A stretch of 64,000 nt of DNA from Emergomyces orientalis (taxonomy: Eukaryota > Ascomycota > Eurotiomycetes > Onygenales > Ajellomycetaceae). Within the stretch, counting starts at the first letter, position 1, and each line of letters begins with the position of its first letter. Of the stretch, positions 10,619-22,780 are shown one piece after another. The notes under the pieces are model-generated. The model did no database searches. It had not been told where the DNA came from and saw only the letters and a program-made list of their open reading frames with translations. The stretch spans positions 682,001 to 746,000 of the forward strand of contig MOWL01000045.1 in NCBI GenBank assembly GCA_002110485.1. The letters run 5' to 3'. Both the position numbers and the translations under genes were made by a program.

Positions 10619-13600
10619 CTATGCCGCAACACGACCAGCTGACATGCGCCGATTTTTGGCTCCACCCCTCATGAACCTTCGCGTCGCATCCAGCGCCTCC
10701 AAGCATGCTAAGTGGCGTTCCCAGGCAACCTCCCAATGTTGTCGTACAACAAAGTCCTCTTTAACGCCGCGCATGTAGGCATTGAATCCCCCCTTGGCGC
10801 TTCCAGCGACCAATTGCTCATCATCAGCGTCGTTGCCCTCATCATCGCCATCTTGCACACGACCGCCAATATTCACCGTCGCTTTGTTGTTGTGGTTCTT
10901 CCCCATAGTATCAGCCCCATCAATGATGCGTAACCGCGCCGAGTCACCGACAGCTTTAGCCCAATTGGGTGCGAGCCCCGTCTCGACCGTTTGCTGCCTA
11001 GCGTTGAAGTGGCCTAACATCGTACGGTTGAATATGTTCCAGTCGTGCATGTAGGCGTTAAATTCAGTTACGTAGCGTTCCCACTTTAGCTGTATCTCAG
11101 CTTTGTGGGGGTGTTCTGCTGCTGAGAAATTCGGGGCTGGAGGTGCTCTGGGGGGTTTAGGGAGCGCGAGATCTTGTGGGCGGACGGTTAGACGGGTGCG
11201 ACTGGTATCATCTGGTCTGGATTCGAATGGGAGCGTGCTGCTAAGATCGTTGAGGTCGTTGATGCCGGTGCTATTGGTAACTGTGAACGGTGCAACGTTG
11301 GTGAAATTTTTTAGGTTCAGGATATTATTAGATTGGGTATTAGCCGGCGTGAGTTTTGTTGTACCTGCAACGGGAGGTTTGATAGTTGTGTCGGTTGTGG
11401 CATTTGGAGCAGGATGTTGATGTTGTGGTGGCTTGCTGGCTGGGAGCCCTTCATCAATATCCATTGCCTCAACGCCTTCAGGGAATATCTGTTTGGGCTC
11501 ATCGATCTTTCCGCTCGATAGCGTCGATTCCGCCTCCTGTGCTTCTGTCGTCACAGCAACTGGTTTGGGCATCGTTTGTTGTCGCTTCCCGGTCGACTTC
11601 GATTGCTTTCTTGGACTTTTCTGGCGGTTTGGGTTCTGTTGAGGGAGCTCATTATGCGGGATAGACCAGATATCAGCTTTGAGCACTTCCTCCTTCCATT
11701 TGTCGACTGAGAATCCCGAGTTTGTAAAAGCCGATGAGGACTTATCGATATTCTCCTTTTCGTTTTGATTCGTGCTCCCAGGTGGTGGGAAAGGTCGAGG
11801 ATGCGTCGCAGAACTTGGTCTGCTTATGCTCCTACCGCGAGCACGGGATGACTTTGAGTGAAATGGTTGGTCTCTGGAAGGTTTCGGCGCGAAGAATTCG
11901 GTCGCGTGCTGAAATTTGCCATTCCAATCCGCTGCAGAGAAGGTAACATCGATACTTTCATGACTTCTGCTCTTGGGTTTACCATTGAGAGGCGTGTTTT
12001 TATTTGCAAACGGGCCAAAACTGGGAATTGAAGTTGGGTCAGCGTTCATCCTAGCCTGATTCATCTGGGTTGAGTTAAGTGGGTTTATATGGGAATGGGG
12101 CCCGTCATGCGGCATCTCATCCGTATTTGGGAACTCGGAACTCTGATCCCCAGCTTCTTTGCTCCAATTTGGAGGTTTAGAAAGCTGTGGCAGGATGCTA
12201 GACGGATAAGCCCAAAGTGGAAATGATTGTTCAGGGGTTTCAGCGGGAGTAGTCGGTGAGGAAAAACCCCATCTTTTCGACCATTCGCGAACAAAGGATT
12301 TAGGAGATGGGCCATACATATTATTAGAATTATCAGGCGTACGGGATTGCCTTGAATTATCGGGAGGGTTCCCAGGCGCGTGATTGGGTGCGGTATTTGC
12401 GGTGGTATGGGCCTGTTGGGAGTGGGCTTTCGGAGCCGGTACATGTCCGTGGGAGCCACGTGCGTTAAATCCCATATTGTTTGGATAGTGTCCTTGAGCT
12501 TTTTCATAGTCAGCGTCCAATTTCCATCTTCCCCGCGGATTCTGTCTGAGAGTTCCATCCGGGCGCATATGGGGTTCGGAAAGGAGCCAAGAGCTTCTGT
12601 GGGTTGCCCAGCCCAAAGGTTCCTTACCAGAATCAGTTTCCATGAACGTATGGCCGTTTTTAGCGCTGTGTGCAAACATCCTGCTCCGTGGCGTCCGCTT
12701 TGGCCTAGAAGATATATTAACCTCCTCCGAATCGCTTGACGACGGAGAAGACGAAAAGGTCCGGTCGCGGTTCGGTTTTATCTTTGGGCTGGCACTGTGA
12801 TGCCTTCCCCGATTAACTTGGGGGGAAGTCGGACTTGGTGGGTTCGTACGGGGCCGGGAATCAGACTCAGTAAAAGGGGAATTCCGGGTACTCGAAGACC
12901 TCCCAAGGCCAGTACCCGACACATATGTTTTCTCACCCCCGGCAGTTGCATATTTACTACTGGTCCTCTGCAGATTTGGCATATTAGTATCTGTCGATTC
13001 TTCCTGTCGCGGCCACCTTTTTGCCGTAGGGGTAGGGGCAGGCTCAAAGTGTGGCTGAGGATAAGAAGCCCGAGCTCCACTGTAACTGGCGTATGCTGAG
13101 GTATTCGGCGCCATCGGTTCATCTCCTCCCGGAGTTCCAGGAGCAAATCCTTGCCTTTTTTTTGCTTGCGCGCGTTGCGGAGAAGGCTTGGGCATATTGA
13201 AGTATGCCTCATATGCGGATTGAGGACGCTGGGAAGGCTGCGGAGTTGATCCTGATTGGTTTGATCGGCCTGTCCTTGGATCGAATCCTGACCAGCCACC
13301 AGTGTTGGGGTTCGGCTTCATTTCCTGAAAACCACGGAAAGCATCCGCCCTGGTTCGTGTATCTTCGTAGACCTTGTCCCATTTTTGTGAAGTTGCTTTC
13401 GCATAACTTGTGTATTTCTGCGCTCCAGCAGAAGGAGGTGTGGGATAGGATCCCGGGTGCGGGAACCCTTGAGGGTGGTGTTGGGCGTTCGGTTCGCTGG
13501 GCCTTCGCGGCTGCGTACCAGGTGTTGGCGTTCCCCTAGGCTGCCCGGTAGGGTTTGGGGAGGGTCTAGGGTAAGTAGCTGGCGTGGGTGCCCGTCGAGG

Positions 13601-13995
13601 TTGAGAGTGGTTTGGCTGGGCATATTGTGGTCGAGGAGGCGGCGCGCTTGCTCTGGGCGGGCCATAAAACTTACCATATCCCGCCCGAAGCCTGCCAGTA
13701 TCGTATTTCAATCGTTCTTTGGGATCTATTAGGATTTCGTACGCGGCTTGGATTGCTTGAAATTTGGCATTGAACTCGAGTTCTTTCCCCGGATTCCTAT
13801 CTGGATGGAATTTTAAAGCTATATAACGATGCGGAGTTATATTAGCATCATCTCAGGATCCGGTGCCGACGCATGAACAAAGGGCGCGGAAATCCCACCT
13901 AGTTTCCGGTACTTTTTTCGTATATCATCTTCCTCAGCTTTCGGGTCAAGGCCCAGATCGGCATAGTAGTCCCTCTTTATGTCTGCCTTCACCAT
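10619..13995 (-). CDS. J-domain (DnaJ class C) protein with long disordered tail (2 exons)
   Basis: Exons 13995-13899 and 13818-10619 encode 1098 aa. The 80-bp intron (GTGGGA donor, TATATAG acceptor) interrupts the J domain; joining it gives helix II KKYRKLALKFHPDRNPGKE with the HPD motif at residues 37-39, which stimulates Hsp70 ATPase. Helices III-IV follow (FQAIQAAYEILIDPKERLKYD). There is no zinc-finger or substrate-binding beta-barrel domain, hence class C. Residues ~75-950 are low-complexity Pro/Ser/Asn/Gln/Arg-rich and predicted disordered. The last ~150 residues are more ordered and Trp-rich (QLKWERYVTEFNAYMHDWNIFNRTMLG), which may be the specific partner-binding part. It is probably a soluble co-chaperone that recruits Hsp70 to one client. 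Client and compartment are unknown. Confidence 0.85.
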
Positions 13996-15372
13996 TCTCA
14001 CAATCCAATTTGCACCTTAGGAGGTTGGTAGGAGAAAAGAGCTCCCAGGGGATTGCACTTTAGCGATCTAGGTTGGACAATAAAAATGTAAGGGCGGCAT
14101 TTATTATTGATCATAGGGAACAGAGGTGCGCATCGTTGTTCGAAGAATACCTTCCCACGGAGGAATAAAATGCTATAGTAGGTAAGGGAAACCCACGGGT
14201 CTGAGTGGCGCGAGAAGAATCGTACACCTCACTTCTCCTCCAACGTGTGTTTCCCACTCAATAACCCTATTGTTTGTTAAGTAAAACGGGTGCCCAATCC
14301 AACCTTCCAAGAGGGGTTAGTTATATGAAACAACGGGGCCTAAGAAAGAGCTGGCGCCGGTTGACCAAAATTCCAAGATGCAAAACCAGCTTCAACCACA
14401 AGGCGGCCGCGACTATTGATTGATGACGCGCAGGGTGTAGACGACTAGAAGAACCATAATAATGATTAGCCAACGTCATTACAAAATAGGTAAAACAGCT
14501 TTTTCATTTATCTTTCTTATTCTTCCCTGGCCAAATGGCAAAGACCCCAGCGGAGTAACATGAACGGAGAGATCTCCCGTCGGTCCAACCAATGGTCCAG
14601 CAGAGCAAGGATAATAATTTAAAAAAAAAAAGAAAAGTGAGGCAAAATAAAAGGAAAGGCAAGACAGATGCAAAGCCATTGCAAAACTAACCTCAAAAAC
14701 CAAAACAAGGCCCAAGGACGTAGACGAAGGTTGGGCGACCGCACCGCTTGGGTTTAATTTTGGCACGATATTTGAGGCTGGTTGGGCGTGTCAGGTAGCA
14801 GTACTCGCAGCAACAGCCACTCTCAGTCCAATAATACAAAGCGTGCACGACAGGTTCTCCAGAGAGAGACAGGATTCGAGGACAGGCAAATTCGCATGAT
14901 CCCCAGACGGTTCAGAGAAAATCTGGCGTGTCTGGAGGTGGTTTGATTCTTTCCAGATAATGGCGTGTGGACGGAGGTGAGGATGGATCGAGGAAAGATG
15001 GCGGGTTAAGAGACCCTCTAGTGATAATTATCCTAGACACACTTACTTTAACGTACATAGAAAAATTGCTGGTGGGGGGCGATAGGTGATGATATGCTGT
15101 GGATGTTCTCCGTGTGTTGCTCCGTGGTGTGTTTCCTTGTGTTGTTGATGTTTGCTTTTTCCATTCCCCCCACGAACCGGTCAAACCATCCCAGCCCCGG
15201 ATTAAGTTAGCCCTGCCAGCCCTCTTAATATTAGATCAGTTCAGTTCAGATCAAATCTTAACTGTGCCATGGTGCTACTCCGGCGTCGGAACTCTTGACA
15301 AGGTATTTATTTAGTCTTACCCTTGCTCATACAATATTCATGCTTGTAGCCAACTTCGATGCCTAAAGGTGC

Positions 15373-15392
15373 CTAGATAGCTAGCTACCTAG
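15373..15392. repeat. 20-bp near-perfect palindrome
   Basis: CTAGATAGCTAGCTACCTAG differs from its own reverse complement at only one symmetric pair. The centre is TAGCTAGCTA. It sits alone in the intergenic region about 1.4 kb upstream of the J-domain gene and could be a dimeric regulator site or chance. Confidence 0.4.
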
Positions 15393-16186
15393 ATAAGCTA
15401 TCCTTCCAATGGCCGTTGGAATCCAGAAATGTATAAATTCGCATGGACTGACTCGATCCTTGGAAACAACCAACCCTATCGACTTGGAGGAGAAACATGC
15501 AAAAAGAAAATTACTATAAATGCAGAAGCCATTTAAAAAATAGACAATCCTATCTTCTCAACTTCAACTTACTCAGACACTAGGAGCGGCCCTCGTATGC
15601 TCTTCTTACAACCACAAAAGAATTAACATATAGGTTTCACTGCGGAGTGGAATTTTCCATGGCTGACCAACTCTCCAAAGCTATATAGAAAGCAGGATTG
15701 TTGCGAGGAGTATTTAGGTAGTTGCTGAGACCAGCAAAACGGGCAGATGCAGCCCAAGAGATGTCGCACCCGAAAGCCAGGCCGTTTTGAAAGGTTTCGC
15801 ATCCACGAATGCTCCCAAAGTTTTTGCAAGCTCGGGCATTGTTACATTACCCTCATGGGTCAAGATCCGACCCTGCTGTATGCCACTGATGCTTTCGGTG
15901 GAGTTGAAGCCATGGCAACGAGATAATGGGGCGGGGAAAAGGTATCAAGTTCCCCCAGCTTGCAGTTTTGTTCAATAAATCAATCCCTTCCCATGGAGCT
16001 AGGCGAGAATAATCAGGCCAGCTGTGACAGGCAAATGTAGACACTGACGCCAGGCGTATCAAGGAGAGATATCTTCCACTAGTGATAGACTGATCATAGA
16101 CGGGGTTTTATGATGTGAGATAATGGCAATCCATTGGGCATTGAACAGTGTCATAGATTGCCCTTGACGTCCACAGCTCATTTCTT

Positions 16187-16214
16187 ACCGACTCAGACAC
16201 ACCGACTCAGACAC
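16187..16214 (+). repeat. 14-bp tandem duplication
   Basis: ACCGACTCAGACAC occurs twice head to tail with no mismatch. The copy contains GACTCA, the core of an AP-1/GCN4-type site (TGACTCA lacking the first base). It lies in the 3' flank of the Zn2Cys6 gene. Confidence 0.6.
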
Positions 16215-16631
16215 AGGATCAACATTTTGCTTTGCTCTGCGCATCGACAACTGCCGCCAACCATGGCTTGCCTTTGGGGATTGGGGAGGGAAGTGGTGGA
16301 AAATAAGATTTCCCGGGATTCGAAAGACTTAGGATGTCTGCTGTGGCTTGGGTGTGAATATATTAGCAACCGTTTTGACATTTGCGCAAAAGAATTATCA
16401 CTAACGACAAAACATTGAATCCGCAGAATGCTCACCCAAGCCAATGATGAGATGATAAGGCACATACACAGAGTACAACATGAAAATAAAAATAAAAAAG
16501 GCAAGCGTACCGTCATAAACACATATACATGAGAAGGGATATATTCAACAAAATACTCATCGAATATCCAATGAGGCTGAAGAAGAGAAGAAGAGCAGGA
16601 AGATTTTATTATAAGTTTAATCCCCATACTC

Positions 16632-19600
16632 TCATCTATCGCCCTCAATACTATTGCCTATATTACTCTCATTGGCATTTGCATTAGCATTCACACTCCC
16701 ACTCCCGCTCCCGCGTCCATTCCCCCTCCCATCATTGCCAATATCCCCAATATCCCCAATATCTCCATTTCCAATCCCAAACCCAGCTCCACCCCCAACC
16801 GCCCCAAAAAAGAACCCATCGAACAAATCATACCCAGCCCCCTCGCTCCAATCATGCTGAAAATCCATCGCCATGCCGAATCCCAAATCTAGACCCGTAC
16901 CCACATTTGGTCCGCTGCCACCTACCAAAGATGAAGCGTCCCCAAAACCAGGCAAGGAGAACATGTCCATGTTGATATCGCCTGTTCCGTCCGACCCGCT
17001 GCTGGCAGTGGGAGGATCGTAAAGGTTATTGTTGCTATTGTTGTTGTTATTATGGCTATGGGCGATGCTGGTGTCGGGGCTGGTTGTGGTGGTGTGCGTG
17101 GTATGGGTGGGGGAAACTATGTCTAGGAATTGGTGGTTGGAGAAGTATTCTTGGTCGCTATTGTGCGGGGGATGTGGTGTTAAAGGGCTGGCGCTGGTTC
17201 TGGGGTGGGGGTTGTAAGCGTGGTGTTGTTGCGGTTGCTGTTGCTCCGGATAGGTGTATTCTTGCTGCTGGCGACGATGTTGGTGCTGCTGCTGTTGCGG
17301 TTGAGGGCGGTGGGAATTTGTTTGTTGTGTTGAAGAACCTGCACCTTCATACTTAACTCGCGGGGTTGGATATGACTGTCGGGTTTGGAATTGCTGGGAG
17401 GGGTATGGATTCGTTCGTACGGGGTGCTGGTGCAGGGGGCCGCCATCGTCGCGGTATTGTGATTGTGAATGATGGCCACCTTCATTCATCAAATCTTCCG
17501 GGAAAACGTCGTTAAGTCCCATGTCAAATTGCGGCCGGAAGCGCGCAGGTTGTCTCTGGTCAGATTGCTGTTGTTCCTGCTGTGTTCTCACAGGCATCGA
17601 TGACAATTGCTGTTCTTCATAAAACCGCACCGTTTCTGTCGCAAGGTTGGATGAAGCAGGCTCGCCAGGAGCCCCCATACGGGTTGCTCCAAGCGTAGCC
17701 GCGTCAGAGCCAAATCCAGTGGTAGAAAGGCACATTTGAACAGTTGCTTTGCTCATCCGTTCAAAAGCATCCCGGCAGGCTTCGGCAGGTGGACATTTCT
17801 CCATAAGATCGCCAAGGACAGATGTCGCGGCAAGAACAGTGAAGTCGACATCATCTAGCGTCTATTGTTCCAGAGCTGTCAGTACATACTATCCCTACAT
17901 GATTTGCACGAAGCACACATTGCACATACCAACCGGCTTCGAACAACAGGCGAATGCCAAATCGCATACAGAAATGATATCCCTGTTTCTGTGTCAGCAT
18001 AATATATATGAACTGCTTGAACTAAAGGAGGTAACTTATGTTGAAGTAAAACTAACCCGCCATAAAAAGATGATGTGTAGCCAAGTAGGTATAATTTACC
18101 AATCTAACCCGATGCAACTGACGATACAGCCTCAGAACCTTCTGCCCAGCCTCCGCAACATTAAGATAAATATTGTCTTCATCCTCCGCATCTTCAACAT
18201 TAATCGATGGACTTGACACGTCTTCCGTGGGACTAAGTTCACCAGCCAACGGAGCGGGCACGACCAGGCTTTGGCGATATAGCATGATGAGCGCCTGCCA
18301 ATAATTAAGTTCCAGAAACTCAACAGAAAACTGAACCCCAATCTGCTGAGGTATCGGGGCAGAAATTTTCCATTCCAACAAGCGACGATGGATATCCTGT
18401 CTCCAGGAACGGAATGAGTCAAAATTAGCAAGGAACGGCGACGGGAGCTTTGTATGCATGAACGCATTGCTCCGGTTCTTGCCGCCGATCTTCCTCGCCA
18501 TCGTTGCTTGCTGGTGCTGGAGCACCTGTTGAATTTCCGACTGTAACAAGCGAAGTTTGAAATAGTGTTGGGAAACATGCTTGTAGCTCGTTGTATTTGT
18601 TGGCGGGCGGAGGAGCCCCGCCTTGGTGATATATCTATCGTCCAGAAGGGAAGGGAATTCGGTTGTGATGACCTGGTCAGTGATTCCGAAAGGACGTCCA
18701 ACACAGGTGCTGACCAACCTGTCGAAGCTGTAGGTACACCACCATAATCGCCGGCGGAGATCCCGAACCCATTCCCGCCGCCCACGCTCTCGAGAGCCGA
18801 TCTTCAATCTCACTTTACGGCCTTCTCCGGATTTATCACTGTGGACACCTTTGGCTTTCATTTTTCGGGCAGTTTCTTCCTGCTCACTAATAGTGTCAAT
18901 CCCAGTTCCATCCTCATAATGTAGCCCGAGGTCTATGGCCAGGCGCACGGCAACACCTATAATATACCACAGGCCAGGAGCAACAGGCCGTAAAAGGGCA
19001 AAACTCGCCAAAAGTAACACTGCCTGGAGTTCTTCCAAGCCACCGAAACCATCAGAGTTTTGCGATGACCCAAGAAATGACTCCAAATCCACAACAGCGG
19101 AAGCGTGGTATTCCTCCGGTTGATAGTGTTGGAAAAATAACCTTTGCCTCTTCTGGGAAGGGGATGTGGGAGATCTATTGTGGCTTTGTTGGGGTTCCTC
19201 TTCCTGGACCCGGACGTCACTTTTGGTATCGAAAATTATACCTGCGCCAATAGCACACACGACATTGAGAAGATAGAGGTCTCGAGAGGATCGCATCCCC
19301 TGTTCAGTCGAATATAACCTATGAAAAATTTCCATGAATTCCCCTCTGTGTAATATTGGAATCTGCGGGTTGGCATGCTCGAAATATAAATTCACAAGCC
19401 GTTCTGCGACCGCCTGGTCTGGGAAAGGTGCCTGCTTCATTGTCGGCCTAGCTTGCAATCCAAAAATGGAATCGCGCATGGAGCTTGCACCATTATTTGT
19501 CCCTAAACTTACTCCGGTCTGGCGTTCGCCGGGTTTCAGAAGCCCCCGATCAGTTGAATTGGTAGAAACGGAGTTTCTAACCGCTGAGAAAACAACCCGC

Positions 19601-20274
19601 GCAAATGAGATTCCAGAGGTGGAGCCAAGATATCTGGGATCTGAAGCACCTTGAACTGATACCATACCAATATTTGATACCAGATTATCGATCCGACGGT
19701 TGGTTTCATCAGCTTGACGTTTGCTATCCGCATCAAGCTCCGAATTGTCTTCTTGGTCCGGCTTCGAGGTAGAACCAGATACCAATTCATCATCCCCTTC
19801 TCTTTCACGCTTGACTTTGGCATTCGAATCTCTTCTGGCCGTAATTACCTTTTCCTGGCTTTTCGTATTGTTGCGATCCCCGCTTGCATCTCCCTCAAGA
19901 ACGGATTTTTCTGAAGGGATGACTGATTCATCTGTCGCTAACTTATCTAATTCAGTTTCTCCCTCATATGGTTCTGGCGGTCTGAACGTTATCCCATTGT
20001 CCACGAGCTCTTTTTCCAAGTATGTCAGGCGGGACTCTAAGAAAAACACGTAACTGCGGGGTATCTCCCGCTTCGTAGTGGGGTCATACCCAACGCAATG
20101 AACACGGGCCTTTTTGCATGATTGACAGCGGGGAAGATTCTGATCACAGCGATTTTTGCGAAGACGACAACGGTTACAAGCCGAGACGCTGCGGAATGAG
20201 GAGAAGGAGCTGGAAGGTGGTGGGGCGGGATTGGACGCTGACATCGCGGGAAGTGGATCTTGGGCCAAAGACAA
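16632..20274 (-). CDS. Zn2Cys6 transcription factor, PPR1/UaY-like DNA-binding domain (3 exons)
   Basis: Exons 20274-18057, 17982-17930 and 17861-16632 encode 1166 aa. The zinc cluster has cysteines at 33, 36, 43, 50, 53 and 60 (CX2CX6CX6CX2CX6C). It is followed by YDPTTKREIPRSYVFFLESRLTYLEKEL, a linker and short coiled coil like that of PPR1/UaY regulators, so binding to spaced CGG half-sites as a dimer is expected. Residues ~290-690 form the fungal-specific TF (middle homology) domain (LVNLYFEHANPQIPILHRGEF). The 74-bp and 68-bp introns interrupt its conserved end; joining gives LATHHLFMAGISFLYAIWHSPVVRSRLTLDDVDF. The last ~330 residues are Gln/His/Asn/Gly-rich with tandem GDI and NA repeats, typical of an activation domain. 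The controlled pathway cannot be read from the sequence. An overlapping out-of-frame ORF begins upstream at 20444. Confidence 0.9.
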
Positions 20275-22749
20275 ATTATGTCCACGGTCATTGAGCTTCG
20301 GGCGGTGCGATAGTTTCTTGTCTGAGGTAGCAGCGGAGAACAGGTCAATCGAAACGAAGCCTCGTTTACTGCCACAAGAGGTGGGTAGAAGAGCTTTAAG
20401 GTGAAGACGGCGCCAGACTTAGCATTACCGACAAACGACACCATTTCTTTCAGGTGAAGGTGAACATAAAAGGAGGCGTCTGTTAAAGCATGTCTTCATG
20501 TTTTAATTATATTGATTTCTTCGCGCGAAGTTCCTCCTTTTCGCTCGTTATTTCTCGGGAGGATGGACACCCGTCGGGTATTTCGTGGGGTCGGTTTGGT
20601 GAGCAAGATGTTCCCGGCATTCAGGGAGCAGGATATAACGGTCTATGCGCTAGATAATAGGAACTTCATGTACTCCGTGTACTCCAAGAGACACGTTCGT
20701 GCAAAGGCTATCTGATTGCGGGAGAGCCGTTGTTGGCACCAAAATATAAGCCCGAACAAGTCGAGGGATATAAAAGAGATCGAAGCTTCTCATGTGCGAC
20801 TGCGGACAAGGCGGACAAGGATCCGTCAAGGATATATTCTCTTCGGTTTATTTTGCTAAATTCTTGCGTAATGCTGTGTTGGCCACTCCAGCGGTGAAGC
20901 TCCAAAGATGCAAGCCGCAATCTACGACCGCGATCTTGGAGTGGATATGGACAGTACAGTGCCTACCGGGGGAGGTAGTTTAAGCTGGGTAGGAAGCCAA
21001 TTCCCCACACGAGGGCCCCAAGAAGAAAACGCTTATTCAAATATAGCCACTGCAGCCAGGTGTACAGGTAATTTCGTGGTAAAGAAGCGAGGGAAATGCG
21101 GAGATAAGAGGAAGGGAACTGGAGATAGGGCTGGACGACGGGGCCGAGGGTGTCCCATTTTCAGTTTTCCCGCTGTTTCTTGGGTTTAGCGCAACCGCTG
21201 GCTGGAGTAATTTAGGCCAGGAAATAATAAAACGCAACAGGCATCCTGTTAGACGCGTTCGTGCGGGGAGTCTTGAGGCACACCAGTCAGGATTGGTTCG
21301 TTAATCATCACGCGATAAATTAATTATAACCCACAGTTTGACAAGAGCCAAGTAGACCTCAGCATATGTACCGAAATACTCGGATGCTCAGCCATCTGTT
21401 CTCTCTACTACACAATGAAACACAGCTGCACCAGCAGGATGGATATCTTCCTTCATTATCTAGCCTTGCCGTCGTGGCCCAAATCGCAGCGACCACCCCC
21501 CTAAATGAATGACATCAAACTCATGGCTGGCACCTAAGCCACTCTTATATGTCACCTCAGCCAGAGAGGCGATTGACACAAGGAGGTAAACCGACATACG
21601 GATAGCTCCCGAGCTGGACAACATGCAGAAAAATGTTCATCAAGAGCCCCCTAACTTGCCAGCTCATTCTCACCCGCCGGCTTCCTGCCCGAGTTATCCA
21701 TGAATTTTTTTCTTTCGACGCGTTGCGCCCACCGCCCTGGCGCAGATAATACCAGAGCAGATGTTCCAAATACGCCCATGGGGCATATTGGGATTATTTA
21801 TCGATGCCTCCTCTCCCTCCAGATATTAGTGCTAAGGGCATGGGTTTATCTGCGTTTATGCTGCGTGGTCTGCGCAGGTTGTGCTTGTGGAAAATTTGAT
21901 TTGATCCTTTGATTCATTCAAATTTTCCCTCCAAGAGCTCCGTGTACCAGCTGCCTGGTAGGAGTACAACCGTCCTTACAATCCATTCCACGACTCCGAT
22001 GGGAAATTCCGTGTCTCGAGGGTTTTTGGCGCGAGACACGTTGGCCTCTTTTTTTGATGCATTTGGCCCGAACAACTAAAACAATGGACCCATGTTCCAT
22101 CATTAGCAAGAGAAAGAGTCCTGGCCCGTCAAGCTTTCTTAAAAAATCAGACAACCGTCACAATTTCTCTATCCCTGAAAATTTAGCGGACACATTTTCT
22201 TCGCACATGCGTTGATTGTTCCTGTAGGTAGGTGTCCAATCTCGATCATTTCTGCCATTTAAACATCTTCAAACTGAAAAAAAGGAAAGAAAAAGGGAGG
22301 AGCTGGACTTCAACCAAAATGAGGCACACTGACCATACTTTTAAAATCACGGTTTTTTGTCACTCTGGCTAGAATTAAAAGGATGGATATCCGGATGCAT
22401 AACGAGAGAAATTACCATCAATCTCCAGCGGCTAATATAGAGGCAAACCGGGTCGGAAGTCGAAGTTTGCCATATGTATACAAATGCCTAGGAACAACTC
22501 GTCAACAGAGGTTCATTCACGGTATGCATACAAGTGCGTATCCGCCCCTTTGCCATTACAGAAATAACCCACTGCAACCCCAGCGCCAGCAATTGAATTT
22601 TTTGTGATAAGAAGCTTTATCAAGCCCTTAGAAAATTGCTCTTACGCTCTGATGGGAAAGTAACAAGCAAGTACCGACTACCATTAATCTTCCATTAGAT
22701 ATATCCATCCCACCACCGAGCTTGAGCGCAATAAACCAGATAGCGTAAA

Positions 22750-22780
22750 ATAAATATATAATATATAATATATAATATTT
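22750..22780. repeat. AT-rich microsatellite
   Basis: Repeated ATATAAT/TATAATA units with no G or C across about 30 bases, in gene-poor DNA. Confidence 0.7.

Larger units (their letters stand above)
13996..16631. other. Intergenic region, no gene supported
   Basis: Holds the promoter of the J-domain gene (left) and the 3' flank of the Zn2Cys6 regulator (right). It contains a 20-bp near-perfect palindrome at 15373-15392 and a 14-bp tandem duplication at 16187-16214. Two minus-strand ORFs of 90-95 codons (around 14.5-14.8 and 14.9-15.2 kb) show no family match and no splice context, so I do not call them. Confidence 0.55.

Noticed and set aside
14479..15184. Two minus-strand ORFs of 95 and 90 codons
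   Set aside because: One hydrophobic stretch is encoded by a T-rich tract; there is no family match and the splice context is poor.
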